From an uncultured Cohaesibacter sp. (GTDB lineage: Bacteria > Pseudomonadota > Alphaproteobacteria > Rhizobiales > Cohaesibacteraceae), in the NCBI RefSeq assembly GCF_963662805.1, contig NZ_OY759855.1:1-64000 (forward strand): a stretch of 64,000 nucleotides of DNA, given 5' to 3'. Numbering within the stretch: position 1 is the stretch's first letter; every line of letters starts with the position of its first letter. The notes under the pieces were generated by a model. That model was not told where the DNA came from. It saw only the letters and a list, made by a program, of their open reading frames with translations, and did no database searches. Made by a program: the position numbers and the translations under genes. This document shows, piece after piece, positions 55,279-62,416 of this stretch.

Positions 55279-56409
55279 CTAGAATTCGATGACAGCGCGG
55301 ATCGATTTGCCCTGATGCATCAACTCGAACCCTTCGTTGATCTGATCAAGCGTGAGCTTGTGTGTGATCATCGGATCGATCTCGATCTTGCCATCCATGT
55401 ACCAGTCAACGAATTTCGGCACGTCGGTGCGGCCTTTGGCGCCACCAAAAGCGGTGCCCTTCCAGACGCGGCCGGTCACCAGCTGGAACGGACGGGTGGA
55501 GATTTCGGCACCAGCCGGAGCTACACCGATGATAACGGACACTCCCCAGCCACGATGGGAACATTCGAGCGCATCGCGCATGACCTTGACGTTGCCGGTG
55601 GCATCGAACGAATAGTCCACGCCGCCGATCTGGTCTGCACCGCGTTTGGTGAGATTGACGATCTCCTCGACCACCGTTCCCTCGATTTTGGAGGGATTGA
55701 CGAAATGGGTCAGGCCGAATTTTCTGGCCATCTCTTCCTTGTCGTCATTGAGGTCGACGCCGATAATCATGTCGGCCCCTGCCATGCGCAGGCCCTGAAT
55801 GACGTTGAGACCAATCCCGCCGAGGCCAAAGACGGCCGCCGTGGAGCCAATTTCAACGCCAGCAGTGTTGATCACGGCACCGATGCCGGTGGTCACGCCG
55901 CAGCCGATGTAGCAGATCTTGTCAAAGGGCGCGTCGTCGCGAACCTTGGCAAGGGCGATTTCGGGCAGAACCGTATGATTGGCGAAGGTCGAGCAGCCCA
56001 TATAGTGATAGATGGGTGTACCATCGAGCATCGAGAAACGAGTGGTGCCGTCCGGCATCAGGCCCTGACCCTGCGTGTTGCGGATCGCGGTGCACAGGTT
56101 GGTCTTGCCAGAGAGACAAGACGGGCATTCGCGGCATTCAGGGGTGTAAAGCGGAATGACATGGTCACCCGGTTTCAGGGTGGTTACACCTTCTCCGACT
56201 TCCAGCACCACACCGGCGCCTTCGTGGCCCAGAATGGAGGGGAACAGGCCTTCCGGATCTGCTCCGGAACGGGTGAATTCGTCCGTGTGACACAAGCCGG
56301 TTGCTTTCACTTCGATGAGAACTTCACCAGCCTTCGGGCCGTCGAGCTCCACTTCCATCACCTGCAGGGGCTTGCCCGCTTCCAGAGCGACAGCAGCACG
56401 TGTACGCAT
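55279..56409 (-). CDS. frmA: S-(hydroxymethyl)glutathione dehydrogenase (class III alcohol dehydrogenase)
   Basis: A 376-residue zinc enzyme that oxidises S-hydroxymethylglutathione, the adduct of formaldehyde with glutathione, and can also reduce S-nitrosoglutathione. Catalytic zinc ligands: Cys in TGLCHTDEF, His in GHEGAGVV and a later Cys in YIGCGVTTG. The structural zinc site is CRECPSCLSGKTNLC (four Cys). The nucleotide fold is VFGLGGIGLNVIQG near residue 195. ATG 56409 follows AGGAGAAACCC. No FrmR or S-formylglutathione hydrolase gene is adjacent. Confidence 0.95.
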   Translation of the reverse strand: MRTRAAVALEAGKPLQVMEVELDGPKAGEVLIEVKATGLCHTDEFTRSGADPEGLFPSILGHEGAGVVLEVGEGVTTLKPGDHVIPLYTPECRECPSCLSGKTNLCTAIRNTQGQGLMPDGTTRFSMLDGTPIYHYMGCSTFANHTVLPEIALAKVRDDAPFDKICYIGCGVTTGIGAVINTAGVEIGSTAAVFGLGGIGLNVIQGLRMAGADMIIGVDLNDDKEEMARKFGLTHFVNPSKIEGTVVEEIVNLTKRGADQIGGVDYSFDATGNVKVMRDALECSHRGWGVSVIIGVAPAGAEISTRPFQLVTGRVWKGTAFGGAKGRTDVPKFVDWYMDGKIEIDPMITHKLTLDQINEGFELMHQGKSIRAVIEF

Positions 56410-56561
56410 GGGTTTCTCCTAGACTCTTCTTTTTAGGTAAATTTGCTTATCGGCACACTGGGACATCCAATCCCCTGCGTCAACTGCAAAAGCACAGCAA
56501 CGACCAGCTGGTTTTATATCTGAATGGTGGGGGGAATGTCCGGGTGCCGGAGAGAGATATA

Positions 56562-56580
56562 CCCGGCCAAAAGGGCCGGG
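56562..56580 (-). terminator. GC-rich hairpin after the glutathionyl-hydroquinone reductase gene
   Basis: CCCGGCC (56562-56568) and GGCCGGG (56574-56580) pair around a five-base loop, 30 bases beyond the stop. The T run is weak (TATATCTCTC), so termination is uncertain. Confidence 0.45.
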
Positions 56581-56610
56581 CAAGGTCTTTTCGAAATGAG
56601 CTGTGGAGCG

Positions 56611-57600
56611 TCAGGCCGCGTGCGGCAGGGCCCCTCTGTTATGAGGCGCAGAAAAATCGATATCGGGCCCGCCCGGAACAATCCGGGTCGGGTTGATCGT
56701 ATCGTGGCTCGCATAATAATGCTGCTTGATATGGCCAAGATTGACCGTCGCTGCGACACCGGGGACCTGATAGAGATCGCGAACATAGTTCGACAGGTTG
56801 GGATAGTCCTCGATCCGGCGGATGTTGCATTTGAAATGGCCAACATAAACCGGGTCAAAGCGCACAAGCGTCGTGAACAGACGCCAGTCTGCTTCGGTCA
56901 GTCCAGATTTGAGCAGATAGCGCGACTTGGAGAGGCGTTCCTCAAGCCAGTCTAGGCTTTCGAACAGCGGGTAGAGTGCCTCTTCATAGGCCGCCTGCGT
57001 GGTCGCAAACCCGGATTTGTAGACGCCGTTGTTGACGGTGTCATAGACACGGGCATTGATCGCGTCGATCTCTTCGCGCTCTGCTTCCGGATAATAATCG
57101 CCCGGTTTCGCACCAATCCCGTCAAAGGCGGAATTGAACATGCGGATGATCTCGGCGGATTCGTTCGAAACGATGGTGCCGGTCTTTTTGTCCCACAACA
57201 CCGGAACGGTCACGCGACCGCTATAGGTCGGATCAGCCTTGGTGTAGATCTGATAGAGGTAGTCGGCGCCGAACAGTGGATCGGAAATAACGCCCTCTGC
57301 GGGCTCGAATGTCCAGCCATTCTCGGCCATGTAGGGATTGACGACCGAGACGGAAATCATGTCTTCCAGACCCTTGAGGGCACGGAAAATCAGCGTGCGA
57401 TGGGCCCAGGGACAGGCGAGAGAGACATAGAGATGATAACGACCAGCCTCGGCCTTGAAGCCTGCTTCGCCAGTCGGCCCGGCTGATCCGTCAGCCGTGA
57501 TCCAGTTCCGAAAGGCGGAATCCTTGCGAACGAAGCGGCCTCCGGTTGATTTGGTGTCGTACCATTGATCATGCCATTTGCCATCGACGAGAAGTCCCAT
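56611..57600 (-). CDS. Glutathionyl-hydroquinone reductase (ECM4/YqjG, xi-class GST)
   Basis: A 329-residue xi-class glutathione transferase that reduces glutathionyl-hydroquinones. The catalytic motif CPWAHR is in VSLACPWAHRTLIF near residue 63. The VPVLWDKKTGTIVSNESAEI region near 130 contacts glutathione, and the long C-terminal helical domain includes RLFTTLVRFDPVYVGHFKCN, diagnostic for the class. ATG 57600 follows GGAGAAACT. It fits with WrbA and pirin next door in quinone and electrophile defence. Confidence 0.93.
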   Translation of the reverse strand: MGLLVDGKWHDQWYDTKSTGGRFVRKDSAFRNWITADGSAGPTGEAGFKAEAGRYHLYVSLACPWAHRTLIFRALKGLEDMISVSVVNPYMAENGWTFEPAEGVISDPLFGADYLYQIYTKADPTYSGRVTVPVLWDKKTGTIVSNESAEIIRMFNSAFDGIGAKPGDYYPEAEREEIDAINARVYDTVNNGVYKSGFATTQAAYEEALYPLFESLDWLEERLSKSRYLLKSGLTEADWRLFTTLVRFDPVYVGHFKCNIRRIEDYPNLSNYVRDLYQVPGVAATVNLGHIKQHYYASHDTINPTRIVPGGPDIDFSAPHNRGALPHAA

Positions 57601-57625
57601 GGGAGTTTCTCCTTTGAAAGTCAGA

Positions 57626-57654
57626 ATAAAAATGAGGGGGCTTTCGCCCCCTCA
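57626..57654 (-). terminator. Rho-independent terminator after wrbA
   Basis: TGAGGGGGC (57633-57641) and GCCCCCTCA (57646-57654) pair over nine bases around a four-base loop; on the minus strand TTTTTATT follows. Confidence 0.9.
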
Positions 57655-57800
57655 CGCCAATGGATGCCTGTTCCCGTCGGGGCTATCAAACGGCTTCTTC
57701 TGAGCAGGCGCCCGGTTGCTTGGCAAGTTGTTGCCATGAGGGATACTGGAGTGATCAGGCGGATCAGGGAAAGCTCCGCTCGATACACCGGCCCGTGCCC

Positions 57801-58400
57801 TTAGGCGGAAAGCTTGGCAGCCAGTTTGGCCACATAGCCACCCTGATAGCGTGCGCCATCGAGTTCGATTGCGGACGGCTGGCGGGAGCCGTCGCCATCG
57901 GTGATGGTGGTTGCGCCGTAAGGAGAGCCACCCTTCATTTCTTCAACACCGGTCTGGCCCTGGAAGGCATAAGGCAGGCCAGCGACGACCATGCCGTGGT
58001 GCATCAGGGTCGGGATGAAGCCGAGAATGGTGGATTCCTGACCGCCATGCTGGGTAGCGGAAGAGGTGAAGACAGCGCCGACCTTGCCGGTCAGTTTGCC
58101 TTCGGCCCACAGACCGCCGGTCTGGTCCCAGAAGTTGCGCATCTGGGAAGCAACGGTGCCGAAGCGGGTGCCTGCACCAACGATGATGGCATCATACTGG
58201 TCAAGCTCGCTCGGGCTGGCGATCGGGGCTTCCTGATCCATTTTGTAGTAGGACGCCTTGGCGACGTCTTCAGGCACGAGTTCAGGCACGCGTTTGATGG
58301 TGACGTCTGCACCTTCAGCTGCAGCGCCTTCTGCGACGGCTTTGGCCATAGTTTCGATGTGGCCATAGGCAGAATAGTAAAGAACGAGAACTTTGGTCAT
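57801..58400 (-). CDS. wrbA: NAD(P)H:quinone oxidoreductase WrbA
   Basis: A 199-residue flavodoxin-like FMN enzyme that reduces quinones by two electrons. The FMN phosphate loop is LYYSAYGHIETMA at residues 7-19, GTRFGTVASQMRNFWDQTGG near 77 binds the ring, and SSATQHGGQESTI near 113 is the WrbA signature. The start follows GGAGATC. A terminator follows, so it is monocistronic. Confidence 0.95.
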   Translation of the reverse strand: MTKVLVLYYSAYGHIETMAKAVAEGAAAEGADVTIKRVPELVPEDVAKASYYKMDQEAPIASPSELDQYDAIIVGAGTRFGTVASQMRNFWDQTGGLWAEGKLTGKVGAVFTSSATQHGGQESTILGFIPTLMHHGMVVAGLPYAFQGQTGVEEMKGGSPYGATTITDGDGSRQPSAIELDGARYQGGYVAKLAAKLSA

Positions 58401-58522
58401 TTTTGATCTCCGATTGATCAGGAGTGAATGTGATGTGTTTCAGGTGTCTTGGGTGGAGCAAATCCAGCCCCGAGGTTTGATGCTCGGCAGGTGACGCTGG
58501 TCGCTTCCGGAATACTCGAAAT

Positions 58523-58554
58523 GATCCTGCCATCCGGATGGGGAAGGCAGGATC
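58523..58554 (-). terminator. Possible terminator after pirin gene
   Basis: GATCCTGCC (58523-58531) and GGCAGGATC (58546-58554) pair over nine bases with a 14-base loop, 11 bases beyond the stop; on the minus strand only ATTTC follows. Confidence 0.45.
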
Positions 58555-58565
58555 CTGTTTGTGGC

Positions 58566-59477
58566 TCAATGCGCTGGCTTGATGAAGGTTCCGTTGCGCA
58601 ATTCGTGAATGGCCTGACGGATTTCCTGCTGCGTGTTCATCACGATCGGGCCGTGCCATGCGACGGGTTCCTGCAGCGGAGCGCCGGAAATTAGTAGGAA
58701 GCGAACGCCTTCCGGACCGGCCTGCACTTCCACTTCATCGCCGGTGCCGAAATGAACGAGCGTGCGGTTGCCGGACATGTCGCGGATGTTGACTTCTTCG
58801 CCCCGGACTTCCTTCTCCAGAAGAATGCCGCGAGGATTGGAGGCATTGCCGAAATTTGCCTTGCCTTCGAAGATGTAGGCAAAACAGTTGCGATAGGTGT
58901 CGATCTTGAACCGCTTGCGAACGCCGGCGGGCACAAAGATGTCCAGATAGAGCGGATCAGCAGCAATACCGTCGACCGGCCCGCTCTTGCCCCAGAAGTT
59001 GCCGACGATGATCTTGACGCTGGTTCCGTCATCATCGATGACCTGCGGGATTTCCTTGCCTTCGACATCCTGATAGCGAGGAGCCGTCATCTTCAGGCTC
59101 GCAGGCAGGTTGGCCCAGAGCTGGAAGCCATGCATCTGGCCCTTGTCGTTCCCGGTAGGCATTTCCTGATGCATGATGCCCGAGCCTGCGGTCATCCATT
59201 GCACGTCACCTGCGCCGAGCGTGCCGTGGTTGCCAAGGCTGTCGCCATGCTCAACAGTACCCTTCAGTACATAGGTGATGGTTTCGATGCCGCGATGCGG
59301 ATGCCACGGAAAGCCGCGAATGAAATCATCGGGATTGTCGCCACGGAAATCATCGAACAGCAGATAGGGATCGGCCATTTCCGGATTCTGAAATCCGAAT
59401 GCGCGGTGCAGCTTGACGCCAGCGCCTTCCATGGTGGGAATGGCCTGACTTGAAGACACGACTGGTCTGATAGACAT
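58566..59477 (-). CDS. Pirin family protein
   Basis: A 303-residue bicupin of the pirin family. The first cupin carries the metal ligands in FPWHPHRGIETITYVL near residue 60, with further ligands HGDSLGNHG... and Glu in GIMHQEMPTG near 105. Some bacterial pirins are quercetinases or act on pyruvate dehydrogenase; activity here is unknown. ATG 59477 follows GGAGCAATC; the frame opens nine codons upstream. It belongs to the run of redox genes on this strand. Confidence 0.9.
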   Translation of the reverse strand: MSIRPVVSSSQAIPTMEGAGVKLHRAFGFQNPEMADPYLLFDDFRGDNPDDFIRGFPWHPHRGIETITYVLKGTVEHGDSLGNHGTLGAGDVQWMTAGSGIMHQEMPTGNDKGQMHGFQLWANLPASLKMTAPRYQDVEGKEIPQVIDDDGTSVKIIVGNFWGKSGPVDGIAADPLYLDIFVPAGVRKRFKIDTYRNCFAYIFEGKANFGNASNPRGILLEKEVRGEEVNIRDMSGNRTLVHFGTGDEVEVQAGPEGVRFLLISGAPLQEPVAWHGPIVMNTQQEIRQAIHELRNGTFIKPAH

Positions 59478-59652
59478 GAGGATTGCTCCATTCCGTTGCT
59501 CCACCTTCCAAAGGCGGGTGTGTTACCTTGATTGTTAGACCATAAGTAATTCACACTAGGCATAAGATAAAGAGCGCGCTTTTCATCAATGTCATGTCGT
59601 TGAATTCATGATTGCGATATTTTTAATGAATCGATTCGCGTGTTTGGAAGCA

Positions 59653-61140
59653 TCAGGTTCCGCAATAGGTTACGAACGGCCCAAAGTTCTGAGGCGCTGG
59701 CCCGACATAGCTGTCAAGCCCCTCTCGCTTCGTGAAGGGATCTGCAAGAACGGCGAGGAGCGCCTTGAACGGCTCCAGATCGGCTTCGCCTTCGGCTTTC
59801 ACAAGTGCAGCATCAACCAGATGATTGCGAGGGGTATAAAGCGGGTTCACCCGGTCCATGGCGTCGGCGATGGCTGCACCGTCGCGATCCTCGGAAGACA
59901 GGCGCGCCTGCCAGCGTTCGAGCCAGCCAACAATGCCTTCACGGTCTTCGAACAGAGTGAGGATTGGCTCCCGTCCAGAACGAAGCGTATCGGCAAGGGC
60001 CCTGAAGGTGCTGGTAAAGTCGATAGACTGTCCACGAAGCGTGGTCAGAAGGTCATCGATTAGCTTGTCATCTCCACGTTCGAGGCTGGAAAGCCCAATC
60101 TTCTTTGCCATTCCCGCGTGATACGCTTCTTTATAGATAGGCATGAAGTCGGCGATGACGTCGGTGGCGAGATTGATCGCCCGCTCTTCATTGTCCGGAT
60201 CGATGAGCGGCACCAGCGTTTCGGCAAAGCGAGCCAAATTCCAACGTGCGACGGGTGGCTGATTGCCATAGGTATAGCGCCCCATGTGATCGATGGAACT
60301 GAACACCGTGGCCGGATCATAATGATCCATGTAGGCGCAAGGCCCATAGTCGATGGTCTCGCCGGAGATCGTCATATTGTCGGTGTTCATCACCCCATGG
60401 ATGAAGCCAACCTGCATCCATTGCGCGATTAGGTGGGCCTGCCGCCTTGAGACTTCCTCAAGCAATGCCAGATAGGGATTGTCAGCCTCCCTGAGATCGG
60501 GGGCGTGTCGGGCGATGGCATAGTCAGCCAAAGTCTTCAGCTTGTCCCATTCCTGACGGGCCGCGAAGAACTGGAAGGTTCCGACCCGCAGGTGGCTTGC
60601 CGCAACGCGCACCAGAACCGCCCCCGGCTTGAGCCCTTCGCGCGGCACAAGTTCTCCGGTTGTCACCGCTGCGAGCGCCCTTGTCGTCGGGATGCCGAGT
60701 GCATGCATCGCTTCGCCCATCAGATATTCCCGCAGAACGGGGCCGAGAACGGCCTTGCCATCGCCACCTCGCGAGAAAGGGGTTGGTCCGGAGCCTTTGA
60801 GATGCAGGTCAAAGCGCTGCCCCTCGCCATCCAGAAGCTCGCCCAGTAACAATGCTCGCCCATCGCCCAATTGGGCCGAGAAGCCGCCAAACTGATGACC
60901 GGCATAAGCCTGCGCCAGTGGCATCGACCCCTCTGCGGTCTCACTCCCTGCAAGGATCTCGGCCAGCATCGGGTCCGAGGCATCGAGATCCAACCCCAGC
61001 GACGCGGCAAGACCCTCATTGAGCAGAGCAATGCGCGCCTTCGGAGCTTTGCTGCCCTGCCAGGGGACATAGAATCCCTCAAGGTCGCGCGCATAGGAAT
61101 TGTCGAACGGGAAGGGTCGAGTGTCGAATGGCTGATCCAT
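59653..61140 (-). CDS. selO: Protein adenylyltransferase SelO (YdiU)
   Basis: A 495-residue SelO pseudokinase that transfers AMP to proteins and regulates redox enzymes. Family motifs are YAGHQFGGFSAQLGDGRA near residue 80 (glycine loop), LKGSGPTPFSRGGDGKAV near 115, and MQVGFIHGVMNTDNMTISG near 245 containing the metal-binding Asn/Asp. The conserved C-terminal end PQNFGPFVTYCGT is the bacterial SelO tail, with Cys three from the end (Sec in eukaryotes). ATG 61140 was chosen; the frame opens 24 codons earlier. Confidence 0.94.
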   Translation of the reverse strand: MDQPFDTRPFPFDNSYARDLEGFYVPWQGSKAPKARIALLNEGLAASLGLDLDASDPMLAEILAGSETAEGSMPLAQAYAGHQFGGFSAQLGDGRALLLGELLDGEGQRFDLHLKGSGPTPFSRGGDGKAVLGPVLREYLMGEAMHALGIPTTRALAAVTTGELVPREGLKPGAVLVRVAASHLRVGTFQFFAARQEWDKLKTLADYAIARHAPDLREADNPYLALLEEVSRRQAHLIAQWMQVGFIHGVMNTDNMTISGETIDYGPCAYMDHYDPATVFSSIDHMGRYTYGNQPPVARWNLARFAETLVPLIDPDNEERAINLATDVIADFMPIYKEAYHAGMAKKIGLSSLERGDDKLIDDLLTTLRGQSIDFTSTFRALADTLRSGREPILTLFEDREGIVGWLERWQARLSSEDRDGAAIADAMDRVNPLYTPRNHLVDAALVKAEGEADLEPFKALLAVLADPFTKREGLDSYVGPAPQNFGPFVTYCGT

Positions 61141-61644
61141 GATGGTCCTGTTTGGTCGTGAAAATTGGTTGGTTGCCCCAATTCGCCTGAAAAGAGGTAT
61201 GCAGACGAACAAATGAGTTCAAGCCGAAGAAGCAGAGTATATGGCATAATACCAAGGCAACAACAGGGTGGGGTTGATTGCAGCCCACAGTGCGCATGAC
61301 TATCGAATTGATATGCGTTGCCGGAGTGCCAGAGCAGCGTTTGCTGCATAATGCAGTACTATATGCCATAATAGAGTATTTATTCAAAACATTATATATT
61401 TTCAATAAATCAAAAATAGAATACTCACTTGGGGTTGGTAATATTTCTACGAGATTTCCCTTAAACTGAAATTGGAAAAACGGCAGAAATCAGCCAAATT
61501 TTCTAGTTTTTGAAGCAGTTTAAGTTGGTATGCATAATGTGCATATCCAATAGACCAGATAGTGTGTTTTCGCGGGGCTTCAGATGCACTATGTTTGACT
61601 TGCATCAAGAATAAAATGCAAGAACGAAACGAAGGAACTTTAAT
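61141..61644. other. AT-rich divergent region upstream of selO and a small gene
   Basis: No gene is seen in these 504 bases. The region is markedly AT-rich from 61360 to 61560, unlike the surroundings. An inverted repeat TATGCA/TGCATA (61529-61534 and 61540-61545) lies about 100 bases before the small gene. Confidence 0.5.
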
Positions 61645-61800
61645 ATGTTTGAAAGCATCAAAGGCGCAGTTGATACACTGGGCATGGTTTTCGCTTCTCT
61701 TCCTCCCGCAGCCCGTATCGCAGGCGACATCGAACGCGGCCGCAATCCGAACGAAGCTGACCTTCGCAGCCTTGGCCTTCCGACTGACATCCAGTTCTAA
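61645..61800 (+). CDS. Small protein, 51 residues
   Basis: ATG 61645 follows GAAGGA and opens a 51-codon frame with C-rich third positions like the neighbouring real genes. The product starts MFESIKGAVDTLGMVFASLP, then PAARIAGDIERGRNPNEADL, and ends RSLGLPTDIQF. The ending DLRSLGLPTDI recalls small alphaproteobacterial DUF1127-type proteins (DxxLxDIGLxRxxI), but the Arg-rich core is weak, so I do not assign it. It lies alone in an AT-rich setting; no terminator with a T run follows. Confidence 0.7.
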   Translation: MFESIKGAVDTLGMVFASLPPAARIAGDIERGRNPNEADLRSLGLPTDIQF

Positions 61801-62185
61801 GTCGGCTTAGGCCAAGCCTGTCGGTACACGTTACCGCATGAGGCTCTTGCAGGCGAGAAAGTTTCCCCCTCTAGGGGGATGAGACCCCGCCTACAGCACG
61901 GCACCGAAATCCTCCCCGAGTGCCGCACGATCTTTTCTTCTACAGTCTGACAAAAGCCAGATCCCGCAGTGTGAGAGTGGTCTCCACGGCGTTTGATCCG
62001 CACTGGTCTTTTGTTCTTTGGCGATCACGGTCACAGCGAGACATCGTCTTTGCTGTCAAAGATCTTTTTGTCCGAGTGCGCCCGCAAGGTCCGATTGCAG
62101 AGTAGAAATCGCGACCAATAGCTTCCCCGCTCCCAATTGTACTTTTTTGGTTCAAGTCTATAAGGGCTTTTACAATGCCTGTTTG

Positions 62186-62312
62186 GCGCAAGTATTTATT
62201 TTAAAACAAGAAAAATGTGCGCAAGATAAAAGACGATTGCCGTTGGGTAATCTGGTTGATCCAGCACAAGGTTGCATTTTCCTCCCCATCCTAAAGTTGT
62301 AGATAGCGCAAG
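62186..62312. promoter_or_regulatory. Three GCGCAAG direct repeats upstream of sigma-54-type promoter
   Basis: GCGCAAG occurs at 62186-62192, 62219-62225 and 62306-62312, each followed by A/T-rich bases. The first two are 33 bases apart and lie about 90-130 bases before the promoter, where an enhancer-binding activator would sit. Confidence 0.35.
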
Positions 62313-62313
62313 A

Positions 62314-62328
62314 TGGCACACGATTTGC
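62314..62328 (+). promoter_or_regulatory. Sigma-54-type (-24/-12) promoter
   Basis: TGGCAC at 62314-62319 and TTGC at 62325-62328 have the exact spacing of the RpoN consensus (12 bases from the GG to the GC). The predicted start of transcription is near 62340, giving a leader of about 77 bases to the ATG at 62417. Confidence 0.65.
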
Positions 62329-62416
62329 GCGAGGGAGGACCAGCTCGTGTGTGACAGCAAGCGTCATGTGGGGCTCGGCTCTCTCTTGGTTGTGTGAAAA
62401 ACCAGCCAAGGGTGAA

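Larger units (their letters stand above)
61801..62416. other. Control region upstream of the NuoF/GltD fusion gene
   Basis: These 616 bases hold no long gene. They include a small palindromic hairpin TCCCCCT/AGGGGGA (61864-61879), three copies of GCGCAAG between 62186 and 62312, and a sigma-54-type promoter at 62314-62328. Confidence 0.6.

Noticed and set aside
62145..62175. tRNA-like GGTTCAAGTC segment
   Set aside because: No acceptor, D or anticodon stem can be built around it.
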